This document shows, one piece after another, positions 9,603 to 20,225 of a stretch of 64,000 nucleotides of DNA. The position numbers and the translations under genes were made by a program. Below the pieces are notes generated by a model, which saw only the letters and a program-made list of their open reading frames with translations, was not told the origin of the DNA and searched no databases. Each line of letters begins with the position of its first letter. Within the stretch, counting starts at the first letter, position 1. The DNA comes from Enchytraeus crypticus (Eukaryota > Annelida > Clitellata > Enchytraeida > Enchytraeidae): NCBI GenBank assembly GCA_905160935.1, contig CAJHZI010000892.1, positions 1 through 64,000 on the forward strand, read 5' to 3'.

Positions 9603-10080
9603 TTAGATGTAGGCTAAAACATGCCGATTACCTAGTATAAACCGAATGAGGACCGAATGATAATTTGACGAAACAAATGGATCTTGTCTTAAGCACGTGC
9701 TAAAAGAAGATTTGATAAGATTTGATGAGATGATATCCAAGCGATCCAAATCATAGAGCTAAAGTTCACCCGGTACAATCAAAATGCTTGCGTTACCTTA
9801 TTATTACGTGTTTATATTTGAGTAATATAAAGTTTTATTTCTTCTCTGAAATATTGCGTTATGATCATTTTCCATCTCTATGTAGTTTAACTTTTATAAT
9901 ACCGAATATCGGTGCATTTATAATTTCAGCATACTGCACTAGTATCTTCAGCGTAACGGTCTAATCTGCACAATGATAACAGTATTACCAGATATTTGTT
10001 AATTATTTCATAGCCTAACTTTTCAGTGCCAAATTCAGTGCACTGTTACTTTATATTTCATAGTTCTTCAGAGTTTTCTT
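9603..10080. other. No gene seen
   Basis: AT-rich, with a short direct repeat AAGATTTGATAAGATTTGAT near 9707. Nothing else was recognised before the LINE fragment. Confidence 0.4.
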
Positions 10081-10084
10081 ATAT

Positions 10085-10553
10085 TTTATAGTTCTGTGGT
10101 AAGGCCAGTAATGATGTATGGTTCGGAATGTTTGGCATTAAAAAGGGAACATTTACAGAGTTTGCATGTGCCAGAAATGAGAATGTTACGCCTAATGTGT
10201 GGAAGAATTAGGAAGGACAGGATGGAAAATGAATATGTGAGGATGAATTTGAATGTTGAAGGGATCGGGGATAGGTTGGCTCAGTCGAGATTGAGACGGT
10301 ATGGGCATATTGTGAGAAAGGCAGATGAGGATGTAGTAAAGAGAGTTTGGAGGGAAGAGCTGGATGTTAAGCTAGAGAGAGGTAGACCACAATTGACGTG
10401 GGATGCTGTAATTAAGAATGACATGAGAAATATGGGATTGACTGATAATATGGTGTGGGACAGGGAGGACTGGAGAAAGTCTATTTGTATCCCTACCCTG
10501 ATTAAACTGGGATTTAAGAGAAGATAATGACGATGATGATGATGATGATGAGT
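10085..10553 (+). mobile_element. LINE 3' fragment, a second family ('L2', RT C-terminal part)
   Basis: A 143-codon open frame (10096-10527) encodes a typical post-RT C-terminal region: VRPVMMYGSECLALKREHLQ, then EMRMLRLMCGRIRKDRMENE and LRRYGHIVRKADEDVVKRVW, and ERGRPQLTWDAVIKNDMRNM. It ends at GFKRR and is followed by a (GAT)n tail at 10528-10551. The order (RPVMMYG, MRMLRLMCG, RLRRYGHIVR, RGRPQLTW) is characteristic of RTE/CR1-type non-LTR elements. The upstream endonuclease and palm are missing, so the copy is 5' truncated, but this piece has no internal stop. Confidence 0.88.
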
Positions 10554-10627
10554 TCTTTAGTGTTTTCATTATCAACAGTTCGGTATAATACCATCTTTTC
10601 AATTGTTATTAACCTCACAGAAAGGCT

Positions 10628-10629
<2 letters not shown>

Positions 10630-10694
<65 letters not shown>

Positions 10695-10708
10695 ACTCTC
10701 TCTCTCTA
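10630..10708 (+). repeat. (CT)n microsatellite at the tail of a SINE-C copy
   Basis: An almost pure (CT)n run of about 70 bp that passes directly into TAGCGTTCTGCCTAGTGGCA, the minus-strand 3' tail of SINE-C. Apparent Leu/Ser proteins in this segment are artefacts. Confidence 0.95.
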
Positions 10709-10940
10709 GCGTTCTGCCTAGTGGCAGCTCCAAGGTATATATTCCTACTCACATTCTGCTTTTCACTCTCCATCAAAAGCACTCCAAAGATCAACAAGTT
10801 GATCACTTCACAAAAGGCTATGCCGTATCTTATATACACGTAGACTATAGATATCGCCGTATAGACATAAGATACTGCCGTATCTTATGTAGACTAAGGC
10901 TTGGGAAAAAGTTGGCTTCTGAGGTGGTTTCCCGTTAGTT
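10709..10940 (-). mobile_element. SINE-C copy (LINE-tailed)
   Basis: On the minus strand it carries the family modules AACGGGAAACCACCTCAGAA, CAAGTTGATC and CTTGGAGCTGCCACTAGGCA, then the CT run. A short internal duplication around 10845-10895 contains two ATACTGCCGTATCTTA-like words. About 230 bp. Confidence 0.82.
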
Positions 10941-11480
10941 GTTTTTTCTCTCATCCATCCTCTCTTCTCTTTCATCCATCCTCCACCATCCCCTTTTCCT
11001 TTGCATCATCCTTCCGTCATCCTCCATCCTTTTTCACTCCCAATCCTTGCTCTCTCATCCCTCCTCCCTTCACTCATTCCTTTCTGCTTTGCTTTCATCA
11101 TGCATTTCTATCCCTCTTCCTCGCTTCTTCTCTTCTACCTATCTTCCTTCTCTTCTCTTATTCTTCCTCCTATCTCCTTTCCCTTCTTCTCTTCTTCCTA
11201 TCCTCTTTCTCATCTCTTCTTCTTCTTATCGTCTTTCTCATATCTTCTTCTTCCTCCTATCTCCTTTCTCTTCTTCTCTTCTTCCTATCTTCTTTCTCAT
11301 CCCTTCTGCTATCTCATATCTCCTTCCATCCTCTTCGCTTATCCACCATTCCTCCAATCTTATCACTCCACTCCTTACCTCACACATACTCCATTCCTCC
11401 AATCTTATCACTTCACTCCCTACCTCACACATACTCCGTTCCTCTCTATTTCCGTCGTTCCCTCCACAGGACGCCCTGAT
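10941..11480 (+). repeat. Pyrimidine-rich (CTT/CCT) tract
   Basis: A 540-bp, strongly strand-asymmetric pyrimidine tract of TTCTTC, CTCCTT and CATCCTC words with a 46-bp duplication at its right end (TCCTCCAATCTTATCACT repeated near 11349 and 11395). All three + frames are open, which shows this is composition and not coding. Confidence 0.85.
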
Positions 11481-11656
11481 CAGCAAGTCCTGATCCAGTA
11501 CTGTATCCGGGAGATGATCCTATAGGCGTGAGCAATGGCGCAGTTACTAGAGGTGTAACAATAAAACAAGGATTTAACACCCGTTATATCACTCACTGAT
11601 GGCATCGGTGACGTCTCCGACTACAAGCAAGTTACTATTAGACCAAACCAATAATA

Positions 11657-11662
11657 ATAATG

Positions 11663-11724
<62 letters not shown>
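11657..11724. repeat. (AT)n microsatellite
   Basis: Pure (AT)n adjoining the start of the SINE-C copy at 11725. Confidence 0.97.
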
Positions 11725-11729
<5 letters not shown>

Positions 11730-12084
11730 GCTCGGATGTGGTTGGACCACTGCTGAATAGGGCAACCGCAAACAATCTGCCGCGTGTACGTAAGAGGCGA
11801 CTAAAGGCAGGAGCTGAGGATGGCAAGAAGGGACCCACCTCACCATGCAATATTTTCCCCCTGGATTAAATGGTAATTAATCCACCTAACTGAGGAAGGC
11901 AACGGGAAACCACCTCAGAAGCCATATTTTTCCCAGGCTATAGGCTACACAAGGTATGGATAAGGCATAGACTTTGTGAAGGGATTAACTTGTTGATCTA
12001 AGGAGTGCTCTTATGGAGCGAGAAAACAGACTTTGAGTATGAATATGTACCTTGAACCTGCCACTTGGCAGTGCACTGAGGAAG

Positions 12085-12088
<4 letters not shown>
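11725..12088 (+). mobile_element. SINE-C, longest copy in the window
   Basis: About 360 bp. Modules in order: TGTTGTGCTCGGATGTGG, CCGCGTGTACGTAAGAGGCG, CTGAGGAAGGCAACGGGAAA, AGGTATGGATAAGGCATAGA, GGGATTAACTTGTTGATCTA, TGGAGCGAGAAAACAGACTT, and the tail GAACCTGCCACTTGGCAGTG with CACTGAGGAAGG. The tail repeats the 3' end of the L1 LINE (GGACCTGCCAGTAGGCAGTG). It lies between two (AT)n arrays. Confidence 0.87.

Positions 12089-12131
<43 letters not shown>
12089..12131. repeat. (AT)n microsatellite
   Basis: Pure (AT)n following the SINE-C tail. The outer words GGAAGGAATATAT and ATATATTCCTTCC mirror each other, so the junction forms an inverted repeat. Confidence 0.95.
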
Positions 12132-12132
<1 letters not shown>

Positions 12133-12503
12133 CTTCCTCAACACGGGCTTAAATATGAAACAAATCATAAAGGTTTAACATCTATGTCTTCCTAGAAGAA
12201 TGACATCAGAGAAGTGTATGCATGCTGGATGCAGTGCACGCTCTAGCTATCATCACCAACAACATGATATAAATGAAAGAGAAATTATCATCACTTCCTC
12301 CTATCTCTCGCCACAGTTCCGCTGCTTTGTTGTATCTATTGGCACTCAATTTGTGCCAACAGCAAGAGTGCTTGACTGAGTGCCAACAGCACAGAGTGCC
12401 TGTTGTTTGTACAACTCTAAGCATCACAGCTACACAGGCTTATCAAACGATTCTCAGAGCCATTTTCTGATCTCTAATATACGCTATCACTAGTAGGTGT
12501 AAG

Positions 12504-12506
<3 letters not shown>

Positions 12507-12595
<89 letters not shown>

Positions 12596-12665
12596 AGATA
12601 TATATATATATGTATATATATATACATATATATATATAGATATATATATATATATATATATGTAT

Positions 12666-12716
<51 letters not shown>

Positions 12717-12720
12717 TATG
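12507..12720. repeat. Interrupted (AT)n array
   Basis: About 210 bp of AT dinucleotides with ATAC/GTAT interruptions. Able to fold on itself. Confidence 0.97.
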
Positions 12721-13732
12721 GGCTGTAACTAGTTATTCTCCGAATAGCTTAAATTGTTAAATTGTTTGTCAAGAAGGTAAAAAGAGCCAGTTCATCAGGA
12801 ATGATTTCAGAAAATATAACTGACACAATTTGTTGGTTACAACAGCAACAAGCTAACCTTAGATGTACTCAGAGAGATAAGCGATTTCGCCGTATCTCTT
12901 TTAACCATTACTTTATAGCATGAGATGAGGAGGTTAAAAAAAGGGAGAGAAAGAAAGAAAGAGAAGGTGAGAAAAATAGGAAATGGAAGGTTAATTTAAG
13001 TGAAATTAATAAGACTGGAATCGTTTTTTTTCTATACTTAGCATCTAATCATAAGAAACGAAGAGTCGGCATTTGTTTCTTGTATGTCAGCTTTCATCTG
13101 CAGTTGTAAACAGGCCCTGTTTATTACCAACGCAACGTTCTTAGCAAATTAAACATTTCACTGTCTGTATTGTGAACGAAACTGATCATCGAGTGTAATT
13201 TACAAACAAATCAAAGACGAAAGAGTCTTAATGGTAGATATTTCCTATTTATTCGTCTTAGTAACCGTTTTATTAACCGACTGAAGAATACTAAGAATAT
13301 TCGTTTATTTGTTTTCAATCTGACAACCGCAGAAAGTTACAGTAAGAAATTGCAACAGAAACAGCATAACATATTACAGATATAGCATAAACAGTTAAAG
13401 GCTACTTACATGAGAGATGAAACTAAAAATTATTTTCGATAACATTTAATACAAGTATTTTACAACATTACATAAATCCATGGCTAATACTATTCACAAA
13501 TACCATACAGTGCCTAATGTGCAATGAGTAAAGCAGTAGGCCTAATACTATTATTCGTTAACTTAACTAGCATATCTAAAATCGTAAGAGTAATGAAGTT
13601 CTTATCGCTCAAACTGTTTCGTTTTATGGGAAGGGAAAAGCATCTCTTAGCAGAATTTCTACGATATAAAGCTTAACCCAGGTCACTGCCATCACAAAGA
13701 CATCAGTCGATCAATTAGTAAGAACAAAAAGC
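12721..13732. other. No gene seen
   Basis: About 1 kb of unique-looking AT-rich DNA. A short GAAA/GAGAAA purine run lies at 12945-12970. Confidence 0.4.
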
Positions 13733-13854
13733 TGGTAAAAAGCTAAAGCTAAGGTTAACGTCAGTTTTCTCATTCGAGAGCGATGTCAGTGACGGGCGAG
13801 CCTAGGATTTGAACCTACACCTACTGATACGCGGTCGAATATCTTACCGACTTG
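13733..13854 (-). mobile_element. SINE-A copy, joined to a LINE fragment
   Basis: On the minus strand it has the SINE-A order: tail (TTAACGTCAGTTTTCTCATT read on +), GCGATGTCAGTGACGGGCGA, the B-box complement GGATTTGAACC, CGGTCGAATATCTTACCGAC. It stops at TTGG, where LINE sequence begins without a gap. Confidence 0.85.
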
Positions 13855-14012
13855 GCCTGCCTCAGCCTCTTTTTCCTTTCATTCAACCTTCTATGACTTC
13901 TTTTAATAGACCATCCCGCTTAGAATGTGTCCAATCCAACTATCCAACTCTTCTTCATATTTCTTAATACATTTTGACTGTCTATCAGTACCAAATCTCT
14001 CCAGAACTTCTG
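13855..14012 (-). mobile_element. LINE 'L1' fragment
   Basis: It matches the minus-strand LINE segment also present at 2135-2285: CCTGCCTCAGCCTCTTTTTC, GACTTCTTTTAATAGACCAT and TTCTTAATACATTT, followed by ACTGTCTATC and CTCTCCAGAACTTC. It corresponds to the codons around RQLINVLRNRKKRWIGHI and GRMEGKRGRGRPR. It is truncated at both ends, with the 3' side replaced by SINE-A. Confidence 0.82.
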
Positions 14013-14502
14013 ACAACTAGACAGGTATATTTGATAGATCAAATGGACTGGCGAGATTCGGAAGATCAGAATTATTGATTCATTTCTTTGTAATTGGTCA
14101 GAACTAGCATCGATAACTCTGGCAGGTTATTTTCAGCTCATCCTGTACTAAGATGCTTTGTTTACGCACCACAACGAGCATTGCTTTCATCCTGCGTTGT
14201 AAACAACTGGATTATCTTAGCTTCTGAAACTCCTCCACTAATTCATTGATCTATTCCACCGAAATAGAGTTTTATACTTAGACCAGAGGAACCGAATTCA
14301 TGGTTCATCCACTAAATTAGAGATGTTAAACTTTTATTACATATTTCATAACTCTTACGTTCATTTTTCTCGTTCTCTCCCTTTCCTTATCTCCTCATGT
14401 TTTCTCTCTTTGTTCATCTTTCTTCTTTTTCATTCTCTGGATTTTATTCTAGCACTATTTACACGATTAGATTATTTACTACACAATCGCAAGACCGCAT
14501 GT
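14013..14502. other. No gene seen
   Basis: No recognisable exon or repeat. The small open frame 14323-14508 is Leu/Phe/Ser-rich from CT-rich DNA. Confidence 0.4.
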
Positions 14503-14504
14503 AA

Positions 14505-14642
14505 TTAGATCACAATCACATCACAATCACATCACAATCACATCACAATCACATCACATTCACATCACAATCACATCACAATCACATCACAATCACATCA
14601 CAATCACATCACAATCATATCACAATCACATCACAATCAGAT
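14505..14642 (+). repeat. 11-bp minisatellite (ATCACAATCAC)
   Basis: About 12 near-identical units with ATCATATC and ATCACATTCAC variants. Confidence 0.93.
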
Positions 14643-14644
14643 TC

Positions 14645-15225
14645 CAGTCATATTTTGTGTTCAAACTCGATTATGATTTTGCAAAAGTGAAAGCGATCGA
14701 ATAATAATTATCCTTTGCATGCTTAAATTATAAAAAAATATGAATTATTAATAATTGGATACATTAATTAAATATATCACACTAGATTTATTAAAGACTT
14801 GCCTGAGTGAAAGAAAATTTAACTCCAGAAAGTCTTTGTTTTCTGCTGAATCATTAGCAAAAATTACCCCAGGCCGACAGAGAGTTATATTGTTTTCTTA
14901 CAATAATTCAACAAAAGCATAATAGTTACCTCTCAGCTATTTCTGCCGGCAAAACAATCTTGGCGAGCGCCTGGATTAGTATTAAATCAGTGGCGTATAC
15001 ATTCAGGCATCCATTGGAGGGGGGGGGGGTGGAGATGTAAAATAGGAAACAAACAAGTAAATACAATTTGCTAATAGATGTGAGACACTATGATTTTATA
15101 AACATCACAGACCTAGGTTGAGGCAGGTTATCTAGAGTTGTAATGCAAATTCTAGGATTTACTTTATGAAAAAGGGTTTGGTATCCATTTACATGTACAC
15201 ATACATTTTTATATAAACACACACA
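14645..15225. other. No gene seen
   Basis: AT-rich with a G run at 15020-15029. Nothing else was recognised. Confidence 0.4.
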
Positions 15226-15227
15226 CC

Positions 15228-15268
15228 CACATATATATATATATATATTAATGTATATATATATACTG

Positions 15269-15354
<86 letters not shown>
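15228..15354. repeat. Interrupted (AT)n array
   Basis: AT dinucleotide runs with ATAC/GTAT interruptions. Confidence 0.96.
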
Positions 15355-15355
<1 letters not shown>

Positions 15356-15559
15356 GTATATACATTTATTTAATACATATTCTACTTCATATATAATACA
15401 TATTCTCAATACACATTTCTATCTATTACAATATCTCTCATAGAGGTCGACCAAATGGAAGGTCTAATGTACATATTCCTTTTCAAAAAACTGCTACTAC
15501 TGGAGAAAAAAATTACTACTGGACTGCGTCACAATCTATATTGTAGCATCTAACTTGAG

Positions 15560-15640
15560 AACAAATTTCTTCAGAGGTGGTTTCTTATTGCCTTCCTCAG
15601 TTACAGCTTAGTCATCATACTGAGTGACTCGTGGCAGATT
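15560..15640 (-). mobile_element. SINE-C partial copy
   Basis: CAGAGGTGGTTTCTTATTGC and CTTCCTCAGTTA match the minus strand of the SINE-C middle module. The rest is lost. Confidence 0.6.
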
Positions 15641-15711
15641 ATTATAGTAGTATATTTTTTACGACCCGGCCACAACTTGGGAATAAAACAAACTATTATT
15701 AAAACAAACTA

Positions 15712-15900
15712 TTACCTTGGATCATGGACTTGCACTGTTTTGATCTCGCTTTCTCTTGTGATCTCTGTGTACTCAGTCGTCATCGTGTGGTGCTTTGGCG
15801 CCTATTTGTGTAGAGTCTGCAAGAGACGTCCCTGACATTTCCTTATGGCGAGGAACCTGACGTTAAATTCTTATTGATTATTGATTTATTGATTATAAAT
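15712..15900 (+). mobile_element. SINE-D copy, with a (TTGATTA) tail
   Basis: Order: TGGATCATGGACTTGCACTG, TTTTGATCTCGCTTTCTCTT, GTGTACTCAGTCGTCATCGT, CTTTGGCGCC, AGACGTCCCTGACATTTCCT, GGCGAGGAACCTGACGTTAA and a TTATTGATTATTGATT tail. It matches 20940-21110 on the other strand and 60985-61130. The CTGACGTTAA word is also the tail of SINE-A. Confidence 0.85.
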
Positions 15901-16190
15901 TTAGATCTAGTTACGGAATAAGTCTTGGTTTCACATAGATTTAGAATCATGAAGGGGTATCCACCCCCCCCTCCCCCTACCTCTCTTCAGAACATCCACC
16001 TGACTTGAGATCAATGGCGTCTCCACTGATTGTGTTTTTACAATGTGAACTATAATACCATCAGACAGTCTTCCATTGTTTCATTCATAAACCAGGCGCT
16101 TAGTTATGAGCAGAGGTTCGATGGAGTTTATCAGTGAACTACCCACACAGTCCGCCCTCTGACGGTACTTTATAATTAATATTAATTAAT
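15901..16190. other. No gene seen
   Basis: Contains a C-rich stretch at 15961-15980. No exon was recognised. Confidence 0.4.
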
Positions 16191-16195
16191 TAATC

Positions 16196-16880
16196 AAATA
16201 GTATGACACAATATGGCACATAATACAACATATGACACGATTTACAACATTATGACACAATATACAACATATGACACGATTTACAACAATATGACACAAT
16301 ATACAACAGTATGTGACACGACACAATATGACACAATATAAAGCAGTATATGACAAGACACAACACGACGCAATATAAAACAATATATGACACGACACAA
16401 AACACAACAATATGACACAATATACAACAATATGGCAGAATATACAACAGCACATTATGTAACAATATGACACAATATACAACAATATGACGCAGTATAC
16501 AGCAATATGGCACAATATAAAAAATGGCACAATATACAAAAAATGGCACAACATAAAAATATGACACAATAAACAACAATATGACACAATATACAATAAT
16601 ATATGACACGATATAATATGACACAATATACAACAATATGACACGATATACAACAGCATATGACACGACATACAACGGTATATGACACGACAAAATAAGA
16701 CCTAATATACAACAATAATATGACACGACATAATATGACAAAATATACAACAATGTCATACGATATAATATGACACAATATACACCAATAATAGGACACG
16801 ACACAATATGACACGACACAATATGGCACAATATACAACAATATATGACACGACACAATATTCAACAATATGACACGATC
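16196..16880 (+). repeat. Degenerate about 20-bp minisatellite (TATGACACAATATACAACA)
   Basis: About 685 bp of units with frequent indels (TATGACACGA, CAATATAAAACAA, ATGGCACAATA). Three minus frames remain open and give Cys/Ile/Val-rich nonsense proteins (CHIVVYCVIL type). Rejected as genes. Confidence 0.92.
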
Positions 16881-17325
16881 TTTGCGGGAAGTCAGAGTAA
16901 CCATTGAATCAGGGTCATCAATAATTCAACAGAACCTGACGTCTTTCTACGTGAGTCTATCTCTAGAACGAGTCTCACAGTTGAGTCTTTAACTCTATTG
17001 ACATCCTGGCTCTCAGTCAATGCTTCAGAGAATCTTGATAATTAAATCTGTACTCGCTAATGATTGACCTAGAATTCTATAAATGTGAGGGGGGGCTTAT
17101 TGATGTCCAAAAATGCACATTCATCCACCTCTATCCATATTCCTACCACTCCAACACTCCATTGTGAGCGGGGGGTGAATGACACAGGATAGATGACTAT
17201 TTTCAAACATTTATATTTATTCTGCATTGAGAAGTAGATTAAGGAGAAATAATTCAATTGAGAGGGCTAGCAACAGATTTTTTACCCCCGCCTCCTCTCA
17301 TAATTATTTCTTACACTAAGCATCA
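16881..17325. other. No gene seen
   Basis: Unique-looking, with G runs at 17090-17096 and 17170-17176. Confidence 0.4.
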
Positions 17326-17327
17326 TT

Positions 17328-17400
17328 ACAACAACAACAACAACTGAATTATAGTGCTATATTTGTCCATGACAACATCGACCCTCTTGATTTGATCCAG
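17328..17400. repeat. Dispersed repeat E, partial
   Basis: AACAACAACAACTGAATTAT, then AGTGCTA and GTCCATGACAACATCGA. The same module recurs near 24090, 29795, 42045 and 53825. Confidence 0.6.
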
Positions 17401-17695
17401 TTTTGACATACTAAATCAACGAATTAGTGGATTTTAAGCACTTAAATAGTAGAATAACTAAAATGCCATAAGAATATTTAAACATAAAGATGATAAATTT
17501 CAATATATACAGGCTTAAAATATTTAGAGCAAGGAATAGAATATAAAATGTTCACATAGCTTTATACAAACTTCTCATATACATGTATATATCTCAGGCA
17601 TACCAGCAGATTCAACTGATAAATATAAACAACCAGTAGCGAATAGAATAGTACAAAAAATGAGCATCACTAAATTGTACTTATGATAGCAGAAG
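17401..17695. other. No gene seen
   Basis: AT-rich, no recognised element. Confidence 0.4.
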
Positions 17696-17699
17696 CCAA

Positions 17700-18090
17700 G
17701 AATTGATTATAAAATTATCTTAAATCACTATCAATGATTGTCAGGTTATCTTAGATCATTATCAAAGATTATCTGATTATCTTAGATCATTATCAAAGAT
17801 TATCAGATTATCTTAAATCACTATCAATGATTGTCAGGTTATCTTAGATCATTATCAAAGTTTATCAGATTATCTTAAATCACTATCAATGATTGTCAGG
17901 TTATCTTAGATCATTATCAAAGATTATCTGATTATCTTAGATCATTATCAAAGATTATCAGATTATCTTAAATCACTATCAATGATTGTCAGGTTATCTT
18001 AAATCATTATCAATGATTATCAGGTTAGCTTAAATCATTATCAATGATTATCAGGTTATCTTAAATCATCATTATCAATGATTGTAATTA
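17700..18090 (+). repeat. 31-bp minisatellite
   Basis: About 12 units of GATTATCTTAGATCATTATC + AAAGATTATCA, with two alternating subtypes (CTTAGATCATTATCAAAG versus CTTAAATCACTATCAATG). Confidence 0.92.
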
Positions 18091-18174
18091 TCAGCTTATG
18101 TTATATCATTACAATTGACTTAAGGGGAATCACAAAAAGTTCAATCAAAATCTGAATGAGCGCTTGCATAGATG

Positions 18175-18545
18175 AAAATAACGTTTTTTATATCTGTAAA
18201 AAACGCGTTTTTTACGTTTTTATTTTTTATAAAATAAAAAACGTAAAAAAACGTAAACCGTTGGCGTTAAATTTTCTTGTATTTATAATTATGAATAACT
18301 GACAGTGTGGCTGTATGTAACCTGAAAGTATTTGTTTATATTTGCATGGAGTCTATGGACATACTTTAGAACTTTAGATCAAGTCTAGTTGTAATACAAT
18401 TGTTTAGTGCTATGGAATGAAGGCATGGTAATATACAGTATATGCAAGCCTACGTGTATGCTACTAACATTTTTTTCTACTTTTTTACTTTTTTCTTTTT
18501 TTTGGAAAAAACGCGTTTTTTAACGTTTTTTATTTTTGGTAAGAA
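18175..18545. repeat. Paired inverted A/T-tract repeat with AACGCGTTTTTT cores
   Basis: Two blocks (18181-18262 and 18477-18550) each contain AACGCGTTTTTTACGTTTTT-like sequence flanked by its complement (AAAATAAAAAACGTAAAAAA). Each can fold into a hairpin. Together they bracket about 215 bp of plain sequence. Confidence 0.7.
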
Positions 18546-18689
18546 GGTTTTTTTCATATATGAGCGCAGGTGACCAGCTACATAGCATATCATGCTATCA
18601 ATACTGCACCAATCACATGTGCAATCTAAAAACCTATTCAAAAACCACCAGCTTAAATAAATATACACAGATTTTGATGTGTTAATGTT

Positions 18690-18765
18690 GATATCTTAAA
18701 TTAAGTATTAAATTAATTATTTAATTAAATATTTAATTAAGTATTTAATTAATTATTTAAGCGTG
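18690..18765. repeat. AATTAAT-type repeat
   Basis: TTAATTAATTATTTAATTAA words, a short AT-rich palindromic tract. Confidence 0.8.
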
Positions 18766-18857
18766 CATTCTACGTGCTTCATATTGACATCTAGATGGCA
18801 AGCTTGCATACTGTATGAAGTTAAGTTTTTAAAAGTGTGAAACAAATTGAGTTTTAA

Positions 18858-18860
<3 letters not shown>

Positions 18861-18902
<42 letters not shown>

Positions 18903-19203
18903 CCTATCTCACTATCTCTTCCTTTGGCTGTCAACTAGATAGGGTATATATATAACCGCTTTGATGACCTTGTGCATGTAAGTATACTTGTATGTGTACT
19001 TCAATAACCATAGTTCTCTCTCTCTCTCTAACTCTATCTCTACCTCTCTATCTCTATTTCACTCTCAATCTCTCTCTCTCTTTTCTATTTTTCTCTCTTG
19101 CTCTATCTATCTCTCTCTCTCTCTTTCTCTTCCCCTATATCTTTACCTCAACCTCTATCTCTACCTCTCTATCTCTATTTTTCTCTGTCTCTCTGTCTCT
19201 GTT

Positions 19204-19248
<45 letters not shown>

Positions 19249-19310
19249 TCCCCTATATCTCTACTACTACCTCTACCTCTAACTCTTTCTCTCAGTCTCT
19301 CTCTCCTCGT
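18861..19310 (+). repeat. CT-rich microsatellite cluster
   Basis: (CT)n at 18863-18899 and 19205-19243, with TCTA, CTAACTC and CTTTCTC interruptions between. The + frames read as Ser/Leu proteins only because of the repeat. Confidence 0.95.
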
Positions 19311-19740
19311 ACTTCTTCAGTCATTTATTAGCCTCCACTATTGTAAGCTATCCTCCACTCACCGCCCGCACGCAGTGGAGTGGTGGAGTGGTTGGACTAT
19401 GGATAGAGGTAGATAGAGGTGGAAGGAGGCAGAAGGGTCGGCGGAAGAAAACTTTGTAACGCATCGACTACTCATGCTTGTATTACGTTACGTTCAGTGG
19501 TTAAGCCACTTCAAGGTAACACTGAAACCATTGTTCCCCGCAGGGTTACTGAACCCCCTCGTCAAGAAATATGTTTTATAAATCACATGCATTTATTTGT
19601 TGATATTATTAGCTTTGTAGCAATTAAGACTTGCTGTCAGCAATTTAAGGCCATTCGTTAACAATTCAAGACCATTCGAATTCAGGACTAATTTTTAGCA
19701 ATTCAAGAATAGCTTTTAACAATTCAAGAATATCCATTCC
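19311..19740. other. No gene seen
   Basis: A mixed-composition stretch with an open frame at 19419-19661 that has no recognised motif. A short AATTCAAGA direct repeat lies at 19660-19730. Confidence 0.4.
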
Positions 19741-19744
19741 TCTC

Positions 19745-19800
19745 TTCGTCACTGACTTGCTTTCCAGACACGAAACTGACGTTGAATTTTGTTTTAACTT
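19745..19800 (+). mobile_element. SINE tail remnant
   Basis: TCACTGACTTGCTTTCCAGA followed by CACGAAACTGACGTTGAATT resembles the SINE-A right end. The head is missing. Confidence 0.5.
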
Positions 19801-19837
19801 TAGCGTTTAAAGCAATATATAACGCAGCAAAATACTC

Positions 19838-20052
19838 ACAACACAATACAATACAATACAGTATAATACAATGCAATACGATACAATACAATGTAGTACA
19901 ACACAATGCAGTACAATGCAGTACACAATAAAATGCAGTACAATACAAAATAATACAATACTGTACAATAAAATGCAGTATAATGCAATACAATACACCG
20001 TAGTACAATACAATTCAGTAAAATACAGTACAATACAGTATACTACAATGCA
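19838..20052 (+). repeat. ATACA/ATGCAGTACA microsatellite
   Basis: A pentamer-based array (AATAC, AATGCAGTAC) of about 215 bp. All minus frames open to Cys/Ile/Leu/Tyr-rich artefacts. Confidence 0.93.
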
Positions 20053-20079
20053 GTGTAATGTGCTGATGAGTTAAATTCG

Positions 20080-20225
20080 GTGTTTCGCACGAAGCTGATG
20101 TCAGGGACGTCTCTGGACGAATACACAACGGCTCGATGCTTCTTACAATAACGTTAAACCCAACGACAAGTCATTGACCAAGGAAAGAAGAGATAAAAAT
20201 CAGTGCCATCCAATGACAAACACAA
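20080..20225 (-). mobile_element. Degenerate SINE-D-like copy
   Basis: GCTGATGTCAGGGACGTCTC, CTTACAATAACGTTAAACCC and TGACCAAGGAAAGAAGAGAT follow the minus-strand SINE-D order with substitutions. Head and tail are unclear. Confidence 0.5.

Noticed and set aside
10901-11525. Three overlapping Ser/Leu/Phe-rich frames of up to 190 codons
   Set aside because: Pyrimidine-only composition lacks stop codons by nature; no domain or splice evidence.
14505-14642. Possible CRISPR-like regular array
   Set aside because: Pure tandem repeat with no unique spacers; animal DNA.
16186-16904. Three overlapping Cys/Ile/Val-rich minus-strand frames up to 200 codons
   Set aside because: They translate a degenerate TATGACACAATATACAACA array in every frame.
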